A stretch of 64,000 bases of DNA from Amyelois transitella. Its lineage: Eukaryota; Arthropoda; Insecta; Lepidoptera; Pyralidae. Where the stretch lies: contig NC_083506.1 of assembly GCF_032362555.1 (NCBI RefSeq), positions 11,579,501 to 11,643,500 on the forward strand, given 5' to 3'. Both the position numbers and the translations under genes were made by a program. Positions 10,501 to 20,864 of this stretch are shown here, piece after piece (within the stretch, counting starts at the first letter, position 1; each line of letters starts with the position of its first letter). The notes beneath the pieces were generated by a model, which was not told where the DNA came from, searched no databases, and saw nothing but the letters and a program-made list of their open reading frames with translations.

Positions 10501-11856
10501 TTCACTACCAAAATCAACAAAACTTTTAACAGGATTTTTATTTACATATACCTCTTTAAAAAATTTGGAATTTAAATTTGAATTTGAAATGCACATCGTT
10601 TTTTGGATGATGTCACTTTTGTTTGCATCTTTGATGTTGGTAAAACAGTTTTCAGTCTTATGACCCATTTTATTACATTTAGCACACTTAACGATAGGTT
10701 TGGGGCATTTCAAAAATGGATGCCCCTTTTCTTTACAGTTGTAGCAGAATATACTGTTATTCTGAACTAAGTTACTCCTAGAGCCCACTTTATTTGAGTT
10801 ATAACTACCTGCTGAATTTAAATCATTGGTCCTAGTCCTGTTTTGAGATCGATCAAAATTTTGTGAATATGACGTATCCTTATTGCTCATTAAGAATTGT
10901 AACAACTGTTCTGGATGTTCACATCGTAATGTAGTCGCACTAGATTTCATCGTCCTATCAGTCAGGCCGTGAATTATGCAATCAACAGCATTTTTGCCAT
11001 CAATGTTGCATTGGTTCAATAAAGCCAGTTTTTCGTAAAAATAAATCTCTATTGGTTCTTGTAATCTACTTTTTCTTTTCAACATGTCCTCCAGGGTTTG
11101 GCCATAGTTTTTCTCATACGGAAATGCACTGAGTAATTTGTTTTGCCATTCTGTCCAGCTAAAAAGTATGGACGGTAAACTTTCGTACCATATTTTGGCT
11201 AAACCCTGAAGTTTCTGCATAGCAAAATGAATCGTTGTCTTATCGTCCCAGCCATAGACAGTAGCGCACTCATTCACTTTTTTAATCCAAATGTCAATTC
11301 TTTGATTTGTCGAAGACGGGTCAAAATCGGGCAAAATATTTTTATGGTTATTTGTCGAATGAGAAAGTGCGGCTGATGTCGATGGCTGTGACGGTATAGT
11401 TTTGAGCGAGTTAAGAATATTTATAAAATCATTAGCCGAAAATGAAGAACTATTAATTGGTTTTTGCTGCTTGTCATTTTGTTCTAACCGTCTTCTTTGT
11501 CTCTCGGGACCTTCATCATATTCTAAAGGGCTCCGCTCTCGTCTTCGCGACGATGGTTCATTAGGGGTATAAATTTCTCGTTGATTACTCACACTTCGTT
11601 GGACACGGCTTCGCTCTCTGTGTAATTGGTCCTGCAGGAGATATAGACGTTCGCGCTCCTGTTCTACCTGACGCTCCATCTCACGTAGCCTGCCGTTGTC
11701 CCGTGGCGTGCTGCGCTCGTTCACACGACTCCGACGTTGTCTGGAATCGCTGGCACGCCGGGAACGACTGCGGCTGCGCCTGGTTGCATCATCCGATCGC
11801 TGCTCTCGAGACTCGTATTCTAGAGTCTTCAAACGGCGGGACTGCGATCTATCCAT
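7567..11856 (-). CDS. gag-pol: Fused gag-pol polyprotein of the gypsy element
   Basis: 1429 codons. In order: an Arg/Ser-rich N-terminus and coiled-coil-like segment (about 1-110), gag, two CCHC zinc knuckles (about 371-405), an aspartic protease with DFG at about 447 in place of the usual DSG/DTG, reverse transcriptase (MPFGLANAP, YIDD at about 865), RNase H (HTDAS at about 1012), and integrase with the HHCC zinc-binding region (about 1225-1265) and catalytic Asp, Asp and Glu (about 1293, 1354, 1387). The frame stops at 7567-7569, before the integrase C-terminus, because of a one-base frameshift; the remaining part continues in another frame (7073-7546). Gag and pol share one frame with no intervening stop, unlike the many elements that shift between them. 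Confidence 0.95.
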   Translation of the reverse strand: MDRSQSRRLKTLEYESREQRSDDATRRSRSRSRRASDSRQRRSRVNERSTPRDNGRLREMERQVEQERERLYLLQDQLHRERSRVQRSVSNQREIYTPNEPSSRRRERSPLEYDEGPERQRRRLEQNDKQQKPINSSSFSANDFINILNSLKTIPSQPSTSAALSHSTNNHKNILPDFDPSSTNQRIDIWIKKVNECATVYGWDDKTTIHFAMQKLQGLAKIWYESLPSILFSWTEWQNKLLSAFPYEKNYGQTLEDMLKRKSRLQEPIEIYFYEKLALLNQCNIDGKNAVDCIIHGLTDRTMKSSATTLRCEHPEQLLQFLMSNKDTSYSQNFDRSQNRTRTNDLNSAGSYNSNKVGSRSNLVQNNSIFCYNCKEKGHPFLKCPKPIVKCAKCNKMGHKTENCFTNIKDANKSDIIQKTMCISNSNLNSKFFKEVYVNKNPVKSFVDFGSEVSLIKKSFASDLGLSQSNETIALKGFGNEIVRTLGSVTIDLSVDGVEGSVKCQVVDDKLLDLPILIGQSFTEQSHVVVFKNADSLSFLNVVSEMPFPNIDVGQEISVRIKSASTANIYGLVSAKTITEPSVDGSILVDSKIIGKPSSQLAVLGGIYPVKDGIVYLLVTPITEYIVIKEGTVISRGIQVRVVNHVRKCLDENNKPTRLLTSQIRVGDSIGESHKKHLLEILNKYQHCFASSLGELGCTNITEMVIEVNSKKPVVYRPYRLSHKERETVREMITEMLDAGIIRESVSEYASPIILVRKKDGKMRMCVDYRMLNSVTVKERYPMPNIEDEIARLSGQAYFITLDLISGYYQVPIAEHSRSLTSFVTPDGQYEFNRMPFGLANAPAVFQRMMHRVLGPARYNGATSYIDDVLIYGRTVEECLARLEKVFHLLETANLTLNLAKCEFLMDKIDYLGYEIGAAGVRPGNKKIHCVLEFPRPTDQHTVRQFLGLVGYFRKFIRNFATHAYPLTKLLTKDAVWAWTHEQEQAFETLKAKLVERPILAIFDSSAETELHTDASKLGVGGVLLQKSHDSDSFKPVAFYSRKTSPEERNFHAYELETLAVICSLKKFRVYLLGQSFKIITDCSALRSTFSKRDILPRIARWWLLMQEFQCSVEYRPGIKMTHVDALSRNPVTDSETSHILEQYPTVMNISTRSDDWLHTLQLGDTELCRIRDILTSNIDADGLKYIRDNYLIKDNKLYRYFDGDQNNIRWVVPKGARWQLCQMNHDDIGHFGTEKTLERLQKSYWFSKMSRFVKKYVNACIECAYAKKNNSTKEGHLHPIVKVEVPFHTLHIDHLGPFVKSKRGNTHLLVIIDGFTKFAFTRPVRDTKTQSAIRVLEDIFCLFRIPDRIISDRGTCFTSHAFKRFCLDKGIKHVLNSVASPRSNGQVERYNRTILNSLTAQNLNRDEREWDVTVGTVQWGLNNTYQRP

Positions 11857-12389
11857 TGTATCTGAAACAACTCGGAAACGAAAAGAACTATGTAATTGTT
11901 CAAATAAATAAATTTTAAATCAGGTTGTTTAGTTTTGAAATCACAAATAGCCTATAAACGAAATTAAATTAAAATTAACAACACGTTTTACAAAGTCACG
12001 GTAACATGATTTCATATTTACCTTGGCAAATTTTAAATTGCACACTACCCTATTAATAAATAACAAAATTGAAAGCACCTTTGATAATTTCCATTGTTTA
12101 GTCTAAATTTTAATAAGAACAATGATCATACCCCTGAGATTCTAAATACACAGTGAGCGTTATGTGTGTGCATAACATTAAACTTGGATCTAAATTAATT
12201 ATGTTAAAATTTCTAAAATTTATCAGAAAAACATACTTGCAAATAGATATAAATTGTCCAAGGTGGTGACCGACATGGATATGATGTCAACTTAATGCCA
12301 TGGACGACCATTAATTGAATGGTTTGGCGGAAACAAAGTCCCGGTCAAAGAGACTTAGATAATAAATTAAATAAACTTATACGAAGGTA
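11857..12389 (-). other. Leader of the gypsy element
   Basis: About 530 nt between primer site and gag start. No long frame seen. Presumably untranslated leader with the packaging signal. Confidence 0.6.
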
Positions 12390-12405
12390 CTTACCACTTC
12401 TGAAT
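12390..12405 (-). other. Candidate primer-binding site
   Basis: Directly after the 5' LTR the sense strand reads ATTCAGAAGTGGTAAG. TCAGAAGTGG is complementary to the acceptor-stem/T-arm part of many tRNA-Leu, though the usual TGG at the LTR edge is missing. Tentative. Confidence 0.4.
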
Positions 12406-12771
12406 TGTAAGAAAACACGCTTTAGTTTAAACACCTTTATTTTCTTCACTGGAGCCACAGTTTTCTCCAAACACTTTACTTTGTAATACACAATACAATG
12501 ACACAATGTAATTTTCAATTAATATCAAAATCCACGCTTACGCGAGCAATGCACTCTATTGCTTTAATGCGAAGAGAAGAATGCCCCCAAATTATCGAAT
12601 ACCCGCCTTTTAAAAACCTTTAGTGTTCCCTGTATGAAAAATCATTACTAACAAAACAATACATTGCCAGTGTAATAAAAACTAAAATGAATTGATGAAA
12701 TACATTTAAGTTGTATATCATAAAAATTCAAGTGTATATCTAATAATTTAATAAACTAATATAATCTTACA
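12406..12771 (-). repeat. 5' LTR (sense) of the gypsy element
   Basis: 366 bp, no difference from the 5966-6331 copy seen on reading. It is followed by the ATAG target duplicate. Confidence 0.97.
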
Positions 12772-12775
12772 ATAG

Positions 12776-13297
12776 GTAGGTTGTTTGTTACAGTATGAAA
12801 CTGTAAGTATTTACTTAGCAATTTACAACTAAGTTTATTTGCTCTTCAGAAATAATGTTAATGGAGTGTTCCTGGGAGAGTTTTTCCCAAAACTCCCAAG
12901 GGACAGAATAATTGCTAAATTAAGTAATATTTTACGACGAATTTTTTTACGAAAAGGTTTCTTTACGCTTTTTTTATTATGACGCGGGCAAGTTTTTCTA
13001 CCTACATAGTAATCCATGCTGAATGCTGCCATTTTCTTAAAAAAAAAAATACTTTTTTCCACTGTACCGACTTATATTTAATTTTCAACAGAAAGGGATT
13101 AGATCTCCTGAAATAGAGTAGACTAATGTATAGTATGAATAGTATGAAGACAAATTCAATGAGGTCTAAGATGATAAACCTTATACCTATATTTGAGCTT
13201 GTCAAATAATTGACATTTGCCTTAAAAATTTCTAATCAGTATCTCGTTATTTATATAATCATAGTTATATACTTTACTATTTTTCTCGCATAATATA
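12776..13297. other. Spacer right of the gypsy element
   Basis: AT-rich DNA with no recognised gene or repeat; short open frames here look random. Confidence 0.6.
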
Positions 13298-13553
13298 TTC
13301 ATACATATAATCACGTCTATATCCCTTATGGGGTAGACAGAGCAAACAATCTTGAAAAGACTGATAGGCCAAGTTCAGCTGTTTGGCTTAATGACAGAAT
13401 TGAGATTCAAATAGTGACAGGTTGCTAGTCCATCGCCTAAAATAAGAATCCCAAGTTTATAAGCCTCAGTCGCCTTTCTCGACATCCACGGGAAAGAGAT
13501 GGAGTGGTCCCATTCTTTTTTATATTAGTGCCGGGAACAAATTACATGGCACA
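13298..13553 (-). mobile_element. SINE-B, near full length
   Basis: Tail CATACATATAATCACG through the ACGACATCC hairpin arm to GCCGGGAAC. Diverged. Confidence 0.85.
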
Positions 13554-13856
13554 AAATTTGTCAATAAAATTATTGTTCTTAAAAAGCGTATGATCTAAAA
13601 GAATTATATTGTTATGTGTACCCACGTTTTGTAGTGAGGTAAAAATCATATAAAACTTGCATACAGTGTATTTCTTCACATAAAGTAATCGAGATTGGTT
13701 GGACGCAAGGTGACCAACTGTCCTGCTATGTGCGTTTGATATTATTACAATATGTTTTAAGTAAATAACATTGGTTGCAATCTCGGTTGGTATACACGTA
13801 GATCTTGAATGCCCGCAGGTCTACAAAAACATTTAGTTAAAATTCGTTGTAATGGA

Positions 13857-14030
13857 TTGTGGTTTCCAGCACTTTGGAATAGAACCACTTCTGTTCTTTC
13901 CCATGGCTGTCGTAAAAGGCGACTAAGGGATATGCTTATAAACTTGAGATTCCTCTTGTGGGCGATGGGATTTTGAAAATCTGTCCCAACTAGTCTTTGT
14001 TCGCTAGTCGTCTCCGACGATATCTTCACT
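13857..14030 (+). mobile_element. SINE-B, diverged 5' part
   Basis: GTGGTTTCCAGCAC, CCCATGGCTGTCGTAAAAGG and GGGCGATGGG match the family; the 3' end is scrambled. Confidence 0.7.
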
Positions 14031-14542
14031 TAACACCCATAAAAGAAGAAAAGTCCCTTCGTTTTGATTCAGTAATAATCCTAATTAATATTCGGTCAAT
14101 TGTTAATTATACTACTAAAAGTAAATTTGCTCGTAAACTAAATGTAGTTTAGTTCGACAAACTCTACATCTCATAAATAATTATCACATAATTATGCAAC
14201 TAACGAACATAATGTCGCATAACACTTTTGAAATGGTCAAAATGTTTACAATCACGCCTAAATATATATTAACTATTCACGAATGTTGAGAAGGAATATA
14301 TTTTTTTGTCTTCTTTCTATTATTTAGAGCGAGAGGTAAAGAAACATGCCTTGTCAGCGTTTATTGAATAGTTTTTCCATTGATCAAATTACGAAACAAA
14401 TAACATTTCATTATTGAACGTTACTATGTAGAAATTGAGACGGCACTAGCTTATATAGGTTCCGTGTGCAATCGATAATCCAGGCGCCCTGTTGGTGCAT
14501 AGTCTACCATTGACGTGGAATTAAAAAAATATTTACTTAGAA

Positions 14543-14799
14543 GTGTGTGGTTCCCGGCACTAATTAAAAAAAGAATAGGACCATTCCCTCTCATTGCCAT
14601 GGATGTCGTAAAAGGCGACTAAGGGATAGGCTATAAAACTTGAGATTCTTCTTTTAGGCGTTGGGCTAACAACCTGTCACTATTTGAATCTCAATTCTAC
14701 CATTAAGCCAAACAGCTGAAAGTGGCTAAAAAGTATTTTTAAGACTGTTGGCTCTGTCTACCCCCCATGGGATTTAGACGTGAATATATGCATGTATGG
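14543..14799 (+). mobile_element. SINE-B, near full length
   Basis: GTGTGGTTCCCGGCAC to GACGTGAATATATGCATG. Confidence 0.85.
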
Positions 14800-15013
14800 A
14801 CAACTATTATGGAAACTTCAGGAACAATTTCGCCACGTCTGTTTTGATCAGACCGAGATTATGTTTCCCAACGTGGCGCAAACGTTTGGCAACACGGATC
14901 ATCGTCCACAGTTGCGGTGCACTGGCCGCCGTGAAAGTAGTAGGCGTAGGCGCAGCTGTTGTACTCGGATTTTGTGAATTGGTCAAATCAAAACGTTTGT
15001 CGGTAAAACTTTT
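14800..15013 (+). pseudogene. Unrecognised coding-like segment
   Basis: Open on the plus strand after a SINE-B tail: VLIRPRLCFPTWRKRL, then HSCGALAAVKVVGVGAAVVL, GC-richer than the surroundings. It could be a captured exon or retrocopy; no domain recognised. Confidence 0.25.
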
Positions 15014-17261
15014 GTAAAATAAATAATAAGATATAGATAGATAAAACTTTTTATTGCACCATAAGAGTAAAACATAAATAGATATAAATAGTACCTATCA
15101 TCATAATTTGGCCAAGTTATACTTAGATTTTTGAAGACTTTAATGTCTTTATCTTATGCACGAGACAGAGCCAATAGCTATATGACTAGAAGCCCAAAAA
15201 GAATAATTTATTTTTCTTTATGTAAAACCTAAATATAGAAATTTTGTACGTTGAAAATACCTAAGTTTTTAATTTATATCATGGTGCATTTCTGTTTGGC
15301 CGAATATTTGATTAGTAAAACAGCTAATCATACAATTTCACTACCTTACAATAATTTTTTTTTTCTTTATCGTTATGTATTTCTTGATGTGTAACATAAA
15401 TTTACAAACTTAAATTATTATCCTTTTAGTAAGTCGACATTATTTCGTAATTAAAATAACAACACACCAATCCTATATGTCGTTATTATAGTTGCATATA
15501 AATATTAACCGACCTTGGACTAGAAAGCACTATAGGATTTCATTTGTTCGCTTTATTGTTAAGATTCGTACACAGTAATATGAGTGGGTTCTATTTATTT
15601 TAATTTTTACACACACATCGGTGCAATGAATAAAAATTCAATCTTTTCGCCTTACTTTTGTATTTTCTAGACATTGATCGTTGACAAACATTATTAAAAT
15701 TTTTGACGTGTTGTGTAAGTAGGCAGAAAGGTTAAAGGTTACTTACTACATTACACTTTAATTAAATTCACAATATTTGGAACGAAAGTGGAAGGTTAAT
15801 AAAAAGGTCGTTTGTAATCAGAAATCAGAATGGATAATGCATTTAAGAAAAATTATGTATATCCGATATTCCTATAAATTGAGAAATTATCATTTCTCAA
15901 TTCCTGATTGGAATATCGGGGAATTAGAAGTAATTATACACAAAACATTGTATTTCAGAATTAAAATTGATTAAATCTAATGAGTTTTGAACCTTTATTG
16001 AGGTGACCGTTAAATACGTCGGTGGATACGCCATCTAATGACGTTAAGTCGATATCCATAGAATGATCAAATTAATTTAATTATTATCGAATATTCCAGT
16101 CTCATGTGTCGCTCCAATGTGCACGCGGCCTTAGCTGTCGGCTATTGCCCACATTCTCTTTCAAGGTCGCCAGTAATCAGGTTGACCTTCACACGATTAC
16201 AGAATCTGATAGCGAGTCGAAGCATTAGGAATATCGTTTTGGGCAGATTAAGATTTGTGTGCAACTTTGCAAGTTATCATCATCATAACATCGTTCTTTT
16301 CGGATTGTACGGAAGGTGAATGTTTAAAAATACGTGTCTGTGTTTTAGTGTTTTGAGTAAATTAATTTGTAAAACGTTTGGCTTTTACAGCTTTCTTAAG
16401 CTGGTGTTTATTTAACGAAATTTTAAGATATATTTCAAATTTGTTTTTTTGGCATTTGTATACCTACATATTTTTTTTTTACAAAACTGTGTTGATAATA
16501 CATTTGATTAAGTGATTATTACATTTCGGCGACGTTTCTTCTCAAGTGAGTTTTATATTTTTTTGTCGATCATAATAAATAACAAATAATATGCCGTAAA
16601 TAAAACCTACGGATAACGAATTTTAATTCAGAATTCTGTCATACAGTCTTAGGGTAGGTACAGTCAAGTTCTATCGGCTGATAAATAAATAAATTTTTAA
16701 TAATCTTTTTTTAATAAAACAGACATCGATTACCGAATTATTTGATGAGATTACTATTAATTAGTTATTTTTTCAAATCACAGGCATTAATCAAGGACTT
16801 AGGGTACCTACTTTTCATCACGGTAAAAACTAGGAAACCCGTGGAATTTGCATTTTGTAGGTGGCCCCAAATTCGCGCGGACGAAGCTGCGAGTAAAAGC
16901 TAATAAACAATGGTTCAGATTTTTGTAGGAGTAAATTATTATTGTGGCCTTTAGATCCCCAATATAACAGGAAGAACCTTGGTCACGATGGCTAGCAAAT
17001 ATTCTGGTGTCGTCTCGAGCAGTCAATCAACGAATAAATTGTTATTGTCAGGAACCTGGGTACATGTATCAATATGTATTAAAACTTCCCGGATGATTTG
17101 ATTTAGGTATTTCACACAGTTAGAGCATCAGTAAATGTATAGATAAAATAGCATGATAAAAAGGTGCAAAATTATGTTTGGACTGTTCGTTAAATTGTTA
17201 TAAAATTGCTATTGAGCGACAACTACAATTCAACTGGATCATTTTTATATTGAGCTCTGGA
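15014..17261. other. AT-rich spacer
   Basis: Apart from the 15863-15919 hairpin and a Helitron-end scrap near 16868, no gene or known repeat is recognised. Confidence 0.55.
15863..15919. repeat. Two-part hairpin, 21 paired bp
   Basis: Outer CCGATATTCC / GGAATATCGG (10 bp) and inner AATTGAGAAAT / ATTTCTCAATT (11 bp) around TATC, with a 4/7-nt internal loop. Confidence 0.9.
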
Positions 17262-17440
17262 CATTTAGGCAACTGGATGAGTAAACATAATCCGAAAAGT
17301 GTGAGGTACTTACTACTTTCTAGGTTGCGAAGTTCAGACGTTCGCTTTGTTTAAAACCTGACTTACATATTCAATATCGTGGTGATAGGCTTACCCTGAT
17401 TTTCTCTCCAGAGAGGTAAGGACACAATGGAGTAGAAAAG
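17262..17440 (+). mobile_element. SINE-C-like old copy
   Basis: CATTTAGGCAACTGGATGAG, AACCTGACTTACATAT and TTTCTCTCCAGAGAGGTAAG resemble the 20230-20400 body. Confidence 0.5.
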
Positions 17441-17459
17441 GATAGTGAACATAAGGGTC

Positions 17460-17582
17460 TGACAAAAAATGAGCACTTTGTAAAAAGAGCACTCACCAAA
17501 AAATATTTATTACGCAGAATGTGCATTTCTTAAAAGGGGCACTTCTCATATTGTGCACTTTTCAAAATGGGCACTCATCGTC
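17460..17582. repeat. Degenerate short tandem-like motif GNGCACTTNT
   Basis: Six spaced GAGCAC/GGGCAC/GTGCAC motifs each followed by a CTT/T/A-rich spacer (GAGCACTTTGTAAAAA, GTGCACTTTTCAAAATG, GGGCACTCATC). Origin unknown. Confidence 0.5.
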
Positions 17583-17667
17583 GATTGGCCAATCCGAGCG
17601 ACTTGTCTTTTTCCGTTTAAACATTTAGTATTAAAATTTGTATTTACACGTATGTTATAGACTGCAT

Positions 17668-17861
17668 ATATACATATGGTCACGTCTATATCCCTTGCGG
17701 GGTAGAGAGAGCCAATAGTCTTGAAAAGACTGAAGTTCAGCTATTTGGCTTAATGATAGAATTGAGGTTCAAATAGTGACAGGTTGCTAACCCATCGCCT
17801 AAAGAAGAATCCCAAGTTTGTAAGCCTATCCCTTAGTCGCCTTTTACGACATCCATAGTAT
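17668..17861 (-). mobile_element. SINE-B lacking its 5' end
   Basis: ATACATATGGTCACGTC to CGACATCCAT. The 5' GTGGTTCCCGG part is absent. Confidence 0.85.
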
Positions 17862-17873
17862 ACGTAGTTATAG

Positions 17874-17919
17874 ACTGCATAACTTGGTACAATGTAGTTC
17901 ATGTACCAAGTTATGCAGT
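17874..17919. repeat. Perfect 17-bp inverted repeat, 12-nt spacer
   Basis: ACTGCATAACTTGGTAC (17874-17890) and its reverse complement (17903-17919), just after a SINE-B. Confidence 0.95.
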
Positions 17920-18240
17920 AGTTCATTCACATAAATACAAAATCCATGCATAGCGGTACCTAAATAAATAATGTATACGATGTCGATTTCATATTTATGG
18001 GCTGGCCGGTAGGTGCTTCATTTTGACCTTTTGTTGCTGTAAATGCAAGCTAATATTGGAACCTACGTATAAACTATTTATTGATTTTGTATTTTGCTTT
18101 TATGTTGGTCTAGTAACGAAGAAAAAACAGTGTGCGTCACTTGGTTCTCCTCTCGCGAAGATTGTAAAAGTCTATCAAGGGAGGCTTATACACATACACT
18201 TGAGATTTTTCTTTCGAATCTTTATTCCATCAACAGCATA

Positions 18241-19934
18241 GCTTGAGGTATATACTAAGGGACCTCTTAGGAAAAATCAGTAGAAATCTTTACGGAAGCA
18301 GGAAGAAAAGGACAGGTCTTGGATACCAACAGACTAAAAGCAGATGGACAAAAAATACAAAAATAACTAACAAACATATCTATTTTCAAATATTATGAGC
18401 AAACCAAGTAATGAAATGTATCCGTAACATACCGTTTTAATTAGCCGCAGTTAATGAGTAGATCTGTGAGCTGCGGACCTTGACTCGATCCAAATACGTT
18501 TTCTGAACGCATCACATCAGATCAGTCACAGACTATACAGACAGTCACAAGAGTTAGTTTTACATCGGTGCGTAGTGCGGACGCGCGCGTTTTGCAATAT
18601 TTTCCCGCCATCTATTTTGACAGTTCAGTGTTTGTTCTTTTTAATAATTGAAATTGTGTAAGTAGATTTTTGTTACTAGCCAGTATGTTTTATAAATAAA
18701 TTAAAAAATAAGAAAGGTTTTATTATGGAATGAGTTCTTAACTATTTTTTTATTTTTAGCCTTAATGTAGGTGCCGGTTGTTGGTTGAATCTACTTGTGG
18801 AACTTGTTTTAACTCCATAAAATTATTATTATATACCTAGCTTCAATTAGAATGATGACCACAAATGTCGTTTTGCTTTTAACAGTCTAAAATCACCTAG
18901 GAACTTGCAATATGATATAACCGTGGTATAATTAGAGATCTTTACGTAAATGAATAAAATTGTAATAAATACTGATATTGTGTATTTAAATTTAATTATC
19001 ATAATGGTTTAAGTTAATGCCTTAAGTAAGAACATTTTAGTTTCTCATGTGAAGTGTTTACCTGACGTTAGTCTCTAACGAAGAACAAAACTTACATAAA
19101 AATAAACTCTTTCCAATGCGTGAAAAATTTAATGCAGTAACAGATGGCTTCATAACAATATTACAAATACCTCCACTATCTAATCTTCACAGCCGGAATG
19201 ATAACGGGAAGAGTTTAGTGTTTATTTTGTGGTTAAAAACCGACTATTGTTAGGTCAAAAATAATTTAATACGAATGTTTACAATAAACGTCTTTCACTA
19301 AGTCGGTCGAAAATCTTAAAACAGTCGTCAGATTTTTAGGAATAGGTAGCAACCTGCAACAACTCGATGCGCCGAACCCAATTTTTTTCCTTATTTTACG
19401 TTTATCATATTCCTATCCGATTTATTTAAATAGCTTTTTTGTACTTAATGGGCATACAAACTGACTTAATTTAAAAGAAAGTTATTTTTACTCCTCTTTA
19501 TGTTTATATCTTGAAATACCTAGTTATATCTAGTAATTTAATTATTAAAACGAATAAACAACCCATTAAGAACGTCTATCAACCAACGTATATCGTGTAC
19601 ACAAGTCAATGTATTGAGATAAACGAAGTATATTTTTCGTTTGCTTTTCTTGGATACCTATCAAATAAAAATAAACAAAACATCTCGTTTAGTGAAAACA
19701 GGTAAATACGTTTATAAATAAAATACTTCCTGGTCTCCTCATATTCAATAGGCAAATGTACCAAGTATAAGGTAGCTTATTAGTATTGCGGAATAGTCCT
19801 CTTCACTTGTGGTTTTCCTGCTTCCAGAATATGGCCACGGAAGTGAGCAAAAACAGCGCTGCGCAGACGCTGGTCGACAAGGCGCCATGGTAAGTTTATA
19901 TCTTTATACCTACTTATGTATATGGAAATTGAAA
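18241..19934. other. AT-rich spacer with one promoter-like patch
   Basis: Only the GC-richer 18525-18656 patch stands out; the rest shows no coding signal. Confidence 0.55.
18525..18656 (+). promoter_or_regulatory. Candidate transcription start and untranslated first exon, plus strand
   Basis: A GC-richer patch (GGACGCGCGCG) in AT-rich DNA with TCAGT-type initiators (near 18529 and 18616) and no ATG, ending in a perfect GTAAGT donor at about 18655. It could be a leader exon of the right-hand SDR gene 17 kb downstream. No direct evidence for the join. Confidence 0.25.
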
Positions 19935-20420
19935 GAGCGTCGGTGGTCGAATGGGATAGGTTAAAATGCGTGATGCGAAGAAAGGCACAGGTTCGAATCC
20001 CACTTCGGCTATGTACCAATGACTTTATTTGAAATTATGTACATTAGAATTTATTTATTTTCAAAATTGGATACAAGGTATCACTTATTGACGTCACATC
20101 ACTTAAATCTAATTATAACTACTACCGCTTACCGCTATTATGTAGAAACGGCGGAACAAACTACACTGCAGTTAGTTTGAATACTAACCAGTGCTCTTAC
20201 GGGGAGGGAAAACATCATGAGGAAACCTGCACATTCAGGCAACTGAATTTGTAACCATGATCGACCCAATATGAGTCAGGTTTACCTGCAAAGGTTGCGG
20301 AGGTCATACGGGACTCATTTCCTGTAAAAACCTGACTTACCCAAATCTAGGATCCATGGTCAATTAGTATATCCCTGACTCCTCTCCAGTCAGTACAGCA
20401 TGGCTATAATGTTGTCATAA
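19935..20420 (+). mobile_element. SINE-C (tRNA-headed), interrupted
   Basis: tRNA-like head with B box GGTTCGAATCC (19990s), GTACCAATGACTT linker, then a body with CTCTTACGGGGAGG and GAAACCTGCAC (20190-20250), and a 3' part with repeated AACCTGACTTA. About 135 bp of element D (20055-20190) lies inside. Confidence 0.7.
20055..20190 (-). repeat. Dispersed repeat D, inside SINE-C
   Basis: TTTTCAAAATTGGATACAAG, CACTTATTGACGTC, ACTACACTGCAG. It shows the normal tail without the inverted duplication seen at 34648. Confidence 0.65.
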
Positions 20421-20582
20421 GTTATTCCTTTTTCAATTTTTATCTATTATCCTTAACTAACTTTTGTGCGGGCTTCGCTCGCTTGAAAGAAACCCTATGT
20501 TACTCCTAAAGGTCTATTCTACTTGTATCAAACATACAATATACAAATTCTATTTATTATTAGTGTGGACAAAGAAAACGGA

Positions 20583-20738
20583 TATTACGGATAACTTATA
20601 AATTTGGGATTCTTCTTTTAGGCGACGGGCTAGCAATCTGTCACTCTAAGTTGAAAGTGACCTATCAGTATTTTCAAAACTGTTGGCTCTGTCTATCCCG
20701 CATTATTTGTTGATGTGATTATATGTATGTATGTATGG
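20583..20738 (+). mobile_element. SINE-B 3' half
   Basis: From GGATAACTTATAAATTTGGG to the TATGTATGTATG tail. Confidence 0.8.
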
Positions 20739-20864
20739 AAAAATAATAAAAACGAAAATAACGAAATATGGCCAAAAATAATATCACTGACTGAGGACTC
20801 AATCTCATAATAATGTATCACCATGTTCCATAAAGAATCACGAGTTAGCTTATTTTATTAGAGA

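Larger units (their letters stand above)
5966..12771 (-). mobile_element. Complete Ty3/gypsy LTR retrotransposon, 6806 bp, sense on the minus strand
   Basis: Two 366-bp LTRs (5966-6331, 12406-12771) that read identical base for base, LTR ends TGTAAG...CTTACA, and a 4-bp target duplication ATAG at 5962-5965 and 12772-12775. Order in sense: 5' LTR, leader of about 550 nt, a single gag-pol frame, a short frame-shifted integrase end, a 741-nt 3' untranslated region with hairpin repeats, and the 3' LTR. LTR identity implies a very recent insertion. No env-like frame is seen. The fused gag-pol frame and a tRNA-Leu-like primer site recall the mdg3/micropia/blastopia group, but this placement is from memory and tentative. 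Confidence 0.95.

Noticed and set aside
19935..20020. A tRNA-Leu-like gene
   Set aside because: Same reasoning: head of SINE-C with a matching body and no clean acceptor stem.
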